DNA from: Streptomyces genisteinicus
Lineage (GTDB): Bacteria > Actinomycetota > Actinomycetes > Streptomycetales > Streptomycetaceae
Reading direction: 5' to 3'
Assembly: GCF_014489615.1 (NCBI RefSeq)
Contig: NZ_CP060825.1
Span: 5,218,501 to 5,282,500 of the forward strand
Length of the DNA: 64,000 nt
Shown here: piece after piece, positions 11,181-17,646 of the stretch
Layout: every line of letters begins with the position of its first letter
Position numbering within the stretch: the first letter of the stretch is position 1
The notes under the pieces: model-generated
The model's database searches: none
Told to the model about the DNA's origin: nothing
Seen by the model: the letters and a program-made list of their open reading frames with translations, nothing else
Made by a program: the position numbers and the translations under genes

Positions 11181-11222
11181 AGAAGCCGCCGGGTCGCATC
11201 CCCTCAGCGCCCGGCGGCTTCT
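11181..11222 (+). terminator. leuB terminator
   Basis: A perfect 13-bp inverted repeat (11181-11193 with 11210-11222) around a 16-base loop, 45 bp after the leuB stop. Confidence 0.75.
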
Positions 11223-11323
11223 CCTGCACGGCCCCGGGTGCAACCATCGATCCCGGGGCCGCCACCACGCTGTTCCCTGCCCGGTCCTTCGCGCGCGATA
11301 ATCGAACGTGGGCCGTGGCGCAT

Positions 11324-11351
11324 GCCGATGCTCGGACGTCCGAGCATCGGC
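11324..11351. promoter_or_regulatory. 28-bp perfect palindrome upstream of ilvE
   Basis: GCCGATGCTCGGAC and its exact reverse complement meet without a spacer, about 50 bp before the ilvE ATG. An ATG at 11322 opens a 12-codon reading frame (MPMLGRPSIGPA) across it that ends at 11360. It could be an operator or an RNA hairpin in the ilvE leader. Confidence 0.55.
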
Positions 11352-11400
11352 CCGGCGTGAGCGCGGTCCGCCACTGACAACCGGTGAAGGACATCCACTC

Positions 11401-12489
11401 ATGACGACGCCCACGATCGAGCTCAAGCCCTCCTCGCACCCGCTGTCCGACGCCGAGCGCGAGGCGATCCTGACCGACCCCGGTTTCGGCCGCCACTTCA
11501 CCGATCACATGGTGACGATCAAGTGGACCGAGGGCCGGGGCTGGCACGACGCCGAGCTCGTCCCGTACGCGCCGCTGTCGATCGACCCGGCCAACATGAC
11601 CCTGCACTACGCGCAGGAGATCTTCGAGGGCCTGAAGGCCTACCGCCGCCCGGACGGCTCGGTCGTCACCTTCCGCCCCGACGCCAACGCCCGCCGCTTC
11701 CAGGCGTCCGCGCGCCGGCTGGCCATGCCGGAGCTGCCCGTCGAGCTGTTCATCGGCGCGTGCGACGCGCTGGTCCAGCAGGACAAGGCGTGGGTCCCCG
11801 AGCACGGCGGCGAGTCCTCGCTCTACCTGCGCCCCTTCATGATCGCGGCCGAGGTCGGTCTGGGCGTCCGCCCGGCCAACGAGTACCTCTTCATCGTCAT
11901 CGCCTCGCCCGCCGGCGCCTACTTCCCCGGCGGTGTCGAGCCGGTCTCCATCTGGCTCTCCGAGGACCGGGTCCGCGCGGTCCCGGGCGGCATGGGCGAC
12001 GCCAAGACCGGCGGCAACTACGCCGCGTCCCTGCTGGCCCAGGCGGAGGCGGCCACCCACGGCTGCGCACAGGTCGCCTACCTCGACGCCGTCGAGCACC
12101 GCTGGGTCGAGGAACTGGGCGGGATGAACCTGTACTTCGTCTACGAGGACCACATCGTCACCCCCGCCCTCACCGGCTCCCTTCTCGCGGGCATCACCCG
12201 TGACTCCCTGCTGCGCCTCGCCGAGGACCTCGGCCACCCCTCGCGGGAGGGCCGGATCTCCATCGAGCAGTGGAGGGCCGACACGGAGAGCGGGGCCCTG
12301 AAGGAGGTCTTCGCCTGCGGCACCGCCGCCGTCATCACCCCCGTCGGCACGGTCAAGACCAAGGACGGCGAGTGGGAGCAGTCCGGCGGCGAGCCGGGCG
12401 AGGTCACCATGAAGCTCCGCAAGGCCCTGCTCGACATCCAGACCGGCCGCGCCGAGGACGTCCACGGCTGGACGCACGAGCTCGGCTGA
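11401..12489 (+). CDS. ilvE: Branched-chain amino acid aminotransferase
   Basis: PLP enzyme that transfers the amino group between glutamate and the keto acids of leucine, isoleucine and valine. The 362-residue product is a fold-type IV aminotransferase. It has HYAQEIFEGLKAYRR near residue 65, the PLP lysine in GDAKTGGNYAASL (about residue 203), and EELGGMNLYFVYED near residue 240. The ATG at 11401 follows GTGAAGGACATCCACTC with a GAAGGA site. It ends at a hairpin at 12521-12558. Confidence 0.97.
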   Translation: MTTPTIELKPSSHPLSDAEREAILTDPGFGRHFTDHMVTIKWTEGRGWHDAELVPYAPLSIDPANMTLHYAQEIFEGLKAYRRPDGSVVTFRPDANARRFQASARRLAMPELPVELFIGACDALVQQDKAWVPEHGGESSLYLRPFMIAAEVGLGVRPANEYLFIVIASPAGAYFPGGVEPVSIWLSEDRVRAVPGGMGDAKTGGNYAASLLAQAEAATHGCAQVAYLDAVEHRWVEELGGMNLYFVYEDHIVTPALTGSLLAGITRDSLLRLAEDLGHPSREGRISIEQWRADTESGALKEVFACGTAAVITPVGTVKTKDGEWEQSGGEPGEVTMKLRKALLDIQTGRAEDVHGWTHELG

Positions 12490-12520
12490 TCCCTCCTCCC
12501 GGCGCGCGAGCGCTCCCCCC

Positions 12521-12558
12521 CCGGCCCCGTGTCCTGCACCCGCAGGACACGGGGCCGG
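12521..12558 (+). terminator. ilvE terminator
   Basis: A perfect 17-bp stem (12521-12537 with 12542-12558) and a four-base loop, 31 bp after the stop. Confidence 0.85.
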
Positions 12559-12586
12559 CGGCGTTTCGGGGCCGAGTGGAGCCAGT

Positions 12587-12692
12587 GTTCGAGTGTTGCT
12601 CTAAGTGGAAGCCGCCAACGATGGCTTCTTCGCCTCGCTTCCTGCGTGTCACGGACATCCCTTGACGTCTCTTGTTAGAGTGGCGCTCGAAC
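12587..12692. promoter_or_regulatory. Inverted-repeat pair upstream of the urease-like operon
   Basis: GTTCGAG...CTCTAA (12587-12604) is mirrored by TTAGAG...CTCGAAC (12675-12692) immediately before the ureAB start. The outer 7 and inner 6 bases are exact complements; the middle 5 would pair through one G-C and four G-U pairs in RNA. It may be a pair of regulator sites or a long-range mRNA stem. The TetR protein encoded at 16260 is a candidate binder. Confidence 0.55.
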
Positions 12693-12705
12693 ATGGAGGT
12701 GCCCA

Positions 12706-13449
12706 GTGAGACTGACCCCGACCGAGCGGGACCGGCTGCTGCTGTTCGGTGCCGCCGAGCTCGCCAGGGCGCGTCGCGCCCGCGGGCTGCGGCTCAACGT
12801 CCCCGAGGCCACCGCGCTCGTCGCGGACACCGTGTGCGAGGCGGCCCGGGACGGCCGGAGGCTCGCCGAGGCGATCGAGGCGGCCCGCGCCGTCCTCGGC
12901 CCCGACGACGTGCTGCCGGGTGTCGCCGACATCGTCACCGAGGTGCACGTCGAGGCCGTGTTCGACGACGGCTCCCGGCTCGCGGTGGTCGCCGACCCCA
13001 TCGGCGGCGGCTCCGGCGACCGCGCCCCCGGCGCCCTGCTCCCCGGACCCGGGTACGACGAACCCGGCCCCGCCCTCACGCTGACCGTCCGCAACACCGC
13101 GACCGTGCCCGTCAGCGTCACCTCGCACTTCCACTTCTTCGAGGCCAACCCGCGGCTCGACTTCGACCGGGCCGCCGCCTACGGCATGCGGCCCGCAGTG
13201 CCCGCCGGTTCGTCCGTGCGCTTCGATCCGGGCGCCACCGAGCAGGTCGGTCTGCTGCCCATCGGCGGCGACCGCGTCGCCATCGGCTTCGCCGGCCTCG
13301 TCGACGGCCCGCTGGACGCCCCGGGAGCGAAGGCGGAGGCCCTGCGCAGGGCCGCCGCCTGCGGATACCTGGGCGCGGGCGGCGGCGACAGCGCCGACGC
13401 CGCGCAGGGCACGGGCGGCGCGCGCGGCACGGAAGGAACGGCACCATGA
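12706..13449 (+). CDS. ureAB: Urease subunit gamma/beta fusion
   Basis: A 247-residue fusion of the two small urease subunits. Residues 1-100 match gamma (LTPTERDRLLLFGAAELA, then EVHVEAVFDDG). Residues about 120-215 match beta (SHFHFFEANPRLDFDRAAAYGMR, and IGGDRVAIGFAGLVDG). The C-terminal tail of some 30 residues is Gly/Ala-rich. Such fusions are known in actinobacteria and Helicobacter. The stop overlaps the ureC start (ATGA), so the two are translationally coupled. No ureD, E, F or G genes are present, so either nickel is loaded by proteins encoded elsewhere or the enzyme is unusual. Confidence 0.93.
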   Translation: MRLTPTERDRLLLFGAAELARARRARGLRLNVPEATALVADTVCEAARDGRRLAEAIEAARAVLGPDDVLPGVADIVTEVHVEAVFDDGSRLAVVADPIGGGSGDRAPGALLPGPGYDEPGPALTLTVRNTATVPVSVTSHFHFFEANPRLDFDRAAAYGMRPAVPAGSSVRFDPGATEQVGLLPIGGDRVAIGFAGLVDGPLDAPGAKAEALRRAAACGYLGAGGGDSADAAQGTGGARGTEGTAP

Positions 13450-15179
13450 GCAGGCCCACCCGCCACCACGACCACTCCCGCCCCGCCCCCCGCCGGACCG
13501 ACGCCTACGAGTACGCCTCCGTGCACGGCCCCCGGGCGGGCGACCGGGTCGTCCTCGGGGACTCCGGCCTCGTGGTGCGCGTCGAGTCCGACAGCCAGCG
13601 GCCCGGCGACGAGTTCCTCGCGGGCTTCGGCAAGACCGCGCGCGACGGCCTCCATCTGAAGGCCGCCGCCGTCCGGGAGACCTGCGACGTCGTGATCAGC
13701 AACGTCCTGGTGATCGACGCGGTGCTGGGCATCCGCAAGGTCTCCGTCGGCATCCGCGAGGGCCGCATCCACGCCATCGGGCGGGCCGGCAACCCGGACA
13801 CCCTCGACGGTGTCGACGTCGTCGTCGGTACCGGCACGTCGATCGTGTCCGGCGAGGGCCTGATCGCCACGGCGGGCGCCGTCGACACGCATGTGCACCT
13901 GCTCTCGCCGCGGATCATGGAGGCGTCCCTGGCCTCCGGCGTGACCACCGTCATCGGCCAGGAGTTCGGCCCGGTCTGGGGCGTGGGCGTCAACTCGCCC
14001 TGGGCGCTGCGCCACGCCTTCGGCGCGTTCGACGCCTGGCCGGTCAACATCGGCTTCCTCGCCCGCGGTTCGTCGTCCGACCCGGCACCTCTCGTCGAGG
14101 CGCTGGCGGAGGGCGGCGCGTCCGGGTTCAAGGTCCACGAGGACATGGGCGCGCACACCAGGGCGCTGGACACCGCCCTGCGGGTCGCCGACGAACACGA
14201 CGTCCAGGTCGCCCTGCACAGCGACGGACTCAACGAGTGCCTCTCGGTCGAGGACACCCTGAGCGTCCTCGACGGGCGCACCATCCACGCCTTCCACATC
14301 GAGGGCTGCGGCGGCGGCCACGTCCCCAACGTCCTCAAGATGGCCGGTGTGCCGAACGTCATCGGCTCCTCCACCAACCCCACCCTGCCCTTCGGCCGGG
14401 ACGCCGTGGCCGAGCACTACGGCATGATCGTCTCCGTCCACCAGCTCAAGACCGACCTGCCCGGCGACGCGGCCATGGCCCGCGACCGCATCCGGGAGGG
14501 GACCATGGGCGCCGAGGACGTGCTGCACGACCTCGGCGCCATCGGCATCACCTCCTCCGACGCCCAGGGCATGGGGCGCGCGGGGGAGACCGTGCGCCGC
14601 ACCTTCGCCATGGCGGGCAAGATGAAGGCCGAACTCGGCCCGCTGCCCGGCGACGGCGAGCACGACGACAACGCCCGCGTCCTGCGCTACCTCGCCAAGC
14701 TGACGGTCAACCCGGCCGTCGCCCACGGCCTCGCCCACGAGATCGGCTCCATCGAGGTCGGCAAGATGGCCGACATCGTGCTCTGGCGACCGGAGTTCTT
14801 CGGTGCCAAGCCGCAACTCGTGCTCAAGTCCGGCTTCCCCGCGTACGGAGTGACCGGCGATCCGAACGCGGCCACCGACACCTGCGAACCCCTCGTGCTC
14901 GGACCGCAGTTCGGCGCGTACGGGGCGACCCCGGCGGACATCTCCGTCGCCTTCGTCGCCCGCGCCGCCGTGGACCTGGGCTCCGACCGGATGCCCACCC
15001 GCCGCCGCCGGGTCGCCGTGCGCCACACCCGCGGCATCGGCCCGCGCGACCTGCTGCTCAACTCCCGCACGGGGGACGTCGAGGTGGACGGCCGCACCGG
15101 ACTGGTCACCCTGGACGGGGCGCCGCTGCGCTCCCGCCCCGCCGATTCCGTCTCGCTCAACCGCCTCTACTTCCTCTAG
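13446..15179 (+). CDS. ureC: Divergent urease alpha subunit (urease-like amidohydrolase)
   Basis: A 577-residue amidohydrolase of the urease alpha family. All metal ligands are in place with normal spacing: H149 and H151 (DTHVH), K229 to be carbamylated (SGFKVHED), H258, H284 (HAFHIEG) and D372 (SSDAQGMGR). The catalytic H332 and R348 also align. The active-site flap differs: the usual MLMVCHHLD reads MIVSVHQLK, so the flap Cys is V331 and the second His is Gln. Canonical HTDTLNES reads HSDGLNEC. With no accessory genes and an agmatine deiminase 11 bp downstream, its substrate may be a substituted urea instead of urea. That is inference. Confidence 0.9.
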   Translation: MSRPTRHHDHSRPAPRRTDAYEYASVHGPRAGDRVVLGDSGLVVRVESDSQRPGDEFLAGFGKTARDGLHLKAAAVRETCDVVISNVLVIDAVLGIRKVSVGIREGRIHAIGRAGNPDTLDGVDVVVGTGTSIVSGEGLIATAGAVDTHVHLLSPRIMEASLASGVTTVIGQEFGPVWGVGVNSPWALRHAFGAFDAWPVNIGFLARGSSSDPAPLVEALAEGGASGFKVHEDMGAHTRALDTALRVADEHDVQVALHSDGLNECLSVEDTLSVLDGRTIHAFHIEGCGGGHVPNVLKMAGVPNVIGSSTNPTLPFGRDAVAEHYGMIVSVHQLKTDLPGDAAMARDRIREGTMGAEDVLHDLGAIGITSSDAQGMGRAGETVRRTFAMAGKMKAELGPLPGDGEHDDNARVLRYLAKLTVNPAVAHGLAHEIGSIEVGKMADIVLWRPEFFGAKPQLVLKSGFPAYGVTGDPNAATDTCEPLVLGPQFGAYGATPADISVAFVARAAVDLGSDRMPTRRRRVAVRHTRGIGPRDLLLNSRTGDVEVDGRTGLVTLDGAPLRSRPADSVSLNRLYFL

Positions 15180-15190
15180 GAGCCGTCGCC

Positions 15191-16213
15191 GTGACCTTCC
15201 GCATGCCCGCCGAGTGGGCCCCCCACGAACGCACCTGGATGGCCTGGCCCGGCCCCAACCCGACCTTCGCCGACGACGCCGAACTGGCGGAGGCCCGCAC
15301 CGCCTGGGCCTCGGTCGCCCGCGCCGTGCGCCGCTTCGAACCGGTGACCGTCGTCGCCGGACGGGGGCAGTCGGCGAGCGCCCGCGCCCTCCTCGGCCCC
15401 GGCGTCGACGTCGTCGAGCACGACCTCGACGACGCCTGGATGCGCGACATCGGCCCCACCTTCGTGACCGACGGCTCCCGGCTGGCCGCCGTCGACTGGG
15501 TCTTCAACGGCTGGGGCGCCGCCGACTGGGCCCGCTGGGACCACGACGCCCTGATCGCCCGCCATGTCGCCGGCCTCGCCGGTGTACCCGTCCACCCGTC
15601 GCCGCTCGTCAACGAGGGCGGCGGCATCCACGTCGACGGCGAGGGCACCGTCCTGCTCACCGACACCGTCCAGCTCGGACCGGAGCGCAACCCCGGCTGG
15701 AGCCGCGAGGACGTGGAGAAGGAGATCCACGCGCGCCTCGGCACCACCAAGGCGATCTGGCTGCCGCGCGGGCTCACCGGCGACTACGGCAGATACGGCA
15801 CCCGCGGCCACGTCGACATCGTCGCCGCGTTCGCCGGCCCCGGCGTCGTCGTCTGCCACACCCAGCCCGACCCGGCCCACCCCGACCACGAGGTCGGCAA
15901 GGCCAACGCCGCCCTGCTGCGGGCCGCCACCGACGCCCGGGGCCGCCGCCTCGAGGTCGTCGAGGTGCCCGCACCGACCGTGCTGCGCGACGAGGACGGC
16001 CAGTGGGCCGACTACTCGTACATCAACCACTACGTCTGCAACGGCGGCGTGGTGCTGTGCGCCTTCGACGACCCGCGCGACGAGCTCGCGGCCGGCGTCT
16101 TCCGCCGCCTGTACCCCGGCCGCACGGTCACGCTCGTCGACGCGCGCGCCATCTTCGCGGGCGGCGGCGGCATCCACTGCATCACCCAGCAGCAGCCGGC
16201 CGTGCGCGGCTGA
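15191..16213 (+). CDS. aguA: Agmatine deiminase (agmatine iminohydrolase)
   Basis: Converts agmatine to N-carbamoylputrescine and ammonia. The 340-residue product belongs to the peptidyl-arginine deiminase-like (PAD_porph) family. It has DDAWMRDIGPTFV near residue 80, NEGGGIHVDGEG near residue 140, the His of GHVDIVA near residue 205, and the nucleophile C330 in the terminal GGGGIHCITQQQP. The GTG at 15191 is supported by AGGAG at 15178-15182, which overlaps the ureC stop. The product, N-carbamoylputrescine, is a mono-substituted urea, and no N-carbamoylputrescine amidase gene is next to it. Confidence 0.95.
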   Translation: MTFRMPAEWAPHERTWMAWPGPNPTFADDAELAEARTAWASVARAVRRFEPVTVVAGRGQSASARALLGPGVDVVEHDLDDAWMRDIGPTFVTDGSRLAAVDWVFNGWGAADWARWDHDALIARHVAGLAGVPVHPSPLVNEGGGIHVDGEGTVLLTDTVQLGPERNPGWSREDVEKEIHARLGTTKAIWLPRGLTGDYGRYGTRGHVDIVAAFAGPGVVVCHTQPDPAHPDHEVGKANAALLRAATDARGRRLEVVEVPAPTVLRDEDGQWADYSYINHYVCNGGVVLCAFDDPRDELAAGVFRRLYPGRTVTLVDARAIFAGGGGIHCITQQQPAVRG

Positions 16214-16218
16214 TCGGG

Positions 16219-16224
16219 TAGAAC
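16219..16224 (+). promoter_or_regulatory. -10 element before a 10-codon upstream frame of tetR
   Basis: TAGAAC ends six bases before the GTG at 16231, the spacing seen before other probable leaderless genes in this window. Confidence 0.4.
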
Positions 16225-16230
16225 GTACGG

Positions 16231-16263
16231 GTGAACGCCACGCACACGGCAGCCGCCGCATGA
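16231..16263 (+). CDS. Possible leaderless 10-codon upstream ORF coupled to tetR
   Basis: GTG at 16231 opens MNATHTAAAA and stops at TGA 16261-16263, overlapping the tetR ATG (ATGA). No Shine-Dalgarno sequence precedes the tetR start, so coupling from a leaderless upstream frame is a plausible way to translate it. The alternative is a plain start at 16260. Confidence 0.35.
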   Translation: MNATHTAAAA

Positions 16264-16880
16264 CCCCCGCCCCGTCCCGCCGCCGCAACGCGGCGCCGCC
16301 GCGCGAGGAACTGCTCGCCGCGGCCATGGAGACCATCGCCGAGCGCGGGCTCGACGGGCTGACGATGGCCGGGCTGGGGCGCGAGGTCGGCATGAGCAGC
16401 GGCCACCTCCTCTACTACTTCCGCACCAAGGACGAGCTGCTGCTCCAGACGCTGGAGTGGAGCGAGGGCCGTCTCGGGGCCGCGCGCGGGGCGCTGCTCT
16501 CGCGCGGGGGGACGGCGCGGGAGCGCCTGGACGCGTACGTGGACCTCTACCTCCCCGAGGGCCCGCGCGACCCGCACTGGACGCTCTGGCTGGAGGTGTG
16601 GAACCGCTCGCAGAACGCCGGTGACGACGCCCGCGCCCGCCAGGCCGCGATCGAGGGCGCCTGGCACCGGGACCTGGTCGCGCTGCTCGCCGAGGGCATC
16701 TCCCGCGGCGAGTTCCGGCCGGTGGACCCGGCGCGCTCCGCGGCGCGGCTGCGGGCCCTGCTGGACGGCTTCAGCGTCCACGTCGCGTTGGGGATACCGG
16801 GCACCGGCCGCCCCCAGGTCCTCTCCCACGTCGCCGACTTCATCACGGAGACGTTGCTTTTCAGCCATCCCGCAGCGTGA
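16260..16880 (+). CDS. TetR family transcriptional regulator
   Basis: A 206-residue regulator. The helix-turn-helix lies at about residues 14-60 (AMETIAERGLDGLTMAGLG, then MSSGHLLYYFRTKDELL), close to the RutR/BetI-like subgroup that controls nitrogen and amine metabolism. The C-terminal domain contains WLEVWNRSQNAGDDARAR and ends with FITETLLFSHPAA. It follows agmatine deiminase on the same strand and is the best candidate to regulate the urease-like module, possibly through the inverted repeats at 12587-12692. Confidence 0.9.
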   Translation: MTPAPSRRRNAAPPREELLAAAMETIAERGLDGLTMAGLGREVGMSSGHLLYYFRTKDELLLQTLEWSEGRLGAARGALLSRGGTARERLDAYVDLYLPEGPRDPHWTLWLEVWNRSQNAGDDARARQAAIEGAWHRDLVALLAEGISRGEFRPVDPARSAARLRALLDGFSVHVALGIPGTGRPQVLSHVADFITETLLFSHPAA

Positions 16881-17404
16881 GGACGCGGCCGGCGGCTCGG
16901 CCTCCGCCTGCCTGGTCTCTGCCGCTCGTGCGGCGTTCCCATTCCAGCCCGTCCGGCGTTTGAGGACACGGCCGCAGGCCGTGCCGCGTCCACCGGCCCG
17001 CGGCTGGGGCCGGGCCTGTGGCACCCACCCCACCGTTTCGGTCCGCCGCGCATCGCCCCGCTGACCCCCGGTGGTCGCAGCACCGCGCTGCGCACGGTGT
17101 CCTCAATCGCCGGACGGGCTGAAGAGGCTGCCCGCTCCCCGGCGGGCGGGGGAGACTGCCCGCACCCGAGCCCGGACGGGCTGAAGAGCCTGCCCGCACC
17201 CCAGCCCGCGGACGGGCTCAAGAGCCGCCCGCTCCCCGGCGGGCGGGGGAGCCTGCCCGCACCCCAGCCCCCGGACGGGCCCCGTGCCCGAGCCCCGCAC
17301 GGGCTGAAGAGGCGCCCCGCCCCGAAGCCCCCGGGGCCGGAGCTCCGCGCCCGCATCGTGAGACCCCCGGCCGGGGCGCCCGCACCCTGTGGCACACTGC
17401 CCCC
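16881..17404. repeat. Repeat-rich non-coding spacer
   Basis: No gene is supported. Bases 16942-16969 and 17097-17123 are inverted copies of a CAGCCCGTCCGGCGTTTGAG element that I recall as common between Streptomyces genes. From 17108 to 17330 there are at least four degenerate direct copies of GGACGGGCTGAAGAG with GCCCGCACCCCAGCCC, plus two copies of CGCTCCCCGGCGGGCGGGGGA. Reading frames here are translations of the repeats. Confidence 0.7.
16942..17123. repeat. Inverted pair of a dispersed Streptomyces intergenic element
   Basis: The 28-base arm at 16942-16969 matches the reverse complement of 17097-17123 with about two differences and brackets 127 bases. Confidence 0.65.
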
Positions 17405-17461
17405 GTGCTCTCGTTCGCCATGATTATCGGCAGCAGCGCGCCGGTCCGCAGTGACCGCTGA
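17405..17461 (+). CDS. Leader peptide of cimA
   Basis: The frame reads MLSFAMIIGSSAPVRSDR from GTG 17405, or MIIGSSAPVRSDR from ATG 17420, ending at TGA 17459-17461. It contains Met-Ile-Ile in series. Isoleucine is the end product of the citramalate route, so stalling at the Ile codons would favour read-through. The exact start is uncertain. Confidence 0.5.
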   Translation: MLSFAMIIGSSAPVRSDR

Positions 17462-17516
17462 ACCCGTGGCATCACCCCCGCGGACGGCGGCACCGTGCCC
17501 CAGACCCGCGCGCAGA

Positions 17517-17545
17517 CCTCTCGCACCCGCGAGGGGTTTTTTCGT
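17517..17545 (+). terminator. Intrinsic terminator in the cimA leader
   Basis: An 8-bp stem, one of whose pairs is T-G, with a four-base loop is followed directly by six T residues. It is the only clear stem-plus-T-run terminator seen in the window. Confidence 0.75.
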
Positions 17546-17646
17546 TTTACGGCCTCACCCGCGGCCGCAGGCGAGCCGCGCGCGATGATGGGGGCAAGTG
17601 GAGCCAGACATTCCGGAGCCACTCATCCGACAGGAGTCAGGACAGC

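Larger units (their letters stand above)
17405..17545 (+). promoter_or_regulatory. Putative ribosome-mediated attenuator of cimA
   Basis: A short leader frame (17405-17461) has adjacent Ile codons. It is followed by a possible pause stem (17444-17449 with 17480-17485), then an 8-bp hairpin (17517-17524 with 17529-17536) and TTTTTTCGTTTT. A U-run terminator is rare in Streptomyces, and here it lies about 100 bp before an isoleucine-pathway gene. This is the arrangement of a classical amino acid attenuator. Confidence 0.65.

Noticed and set aside
12560..12705. Guanidine or nickel riboswitch before the urease-like operon
   Set aside because: No ykkC or NiCo-type conserved segments were recognised; the inverted repeat is better described as an operator or simple stem.
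16881..17420. Reading frames of 100-280 codons in the spacer between tetR and cimA
   Set aside because: They consist of Arg/Pro/Gly repeats produced by the DNA repeats and lack ribosome binding sites or recognisable domains.
17405..17646. T-box riboswitch before cimA
   Set aside because: No T-box sequence (TGGNACCGCG) was seen; the leader frame and U-run terminator fit ribosome-mediated attenuation better.
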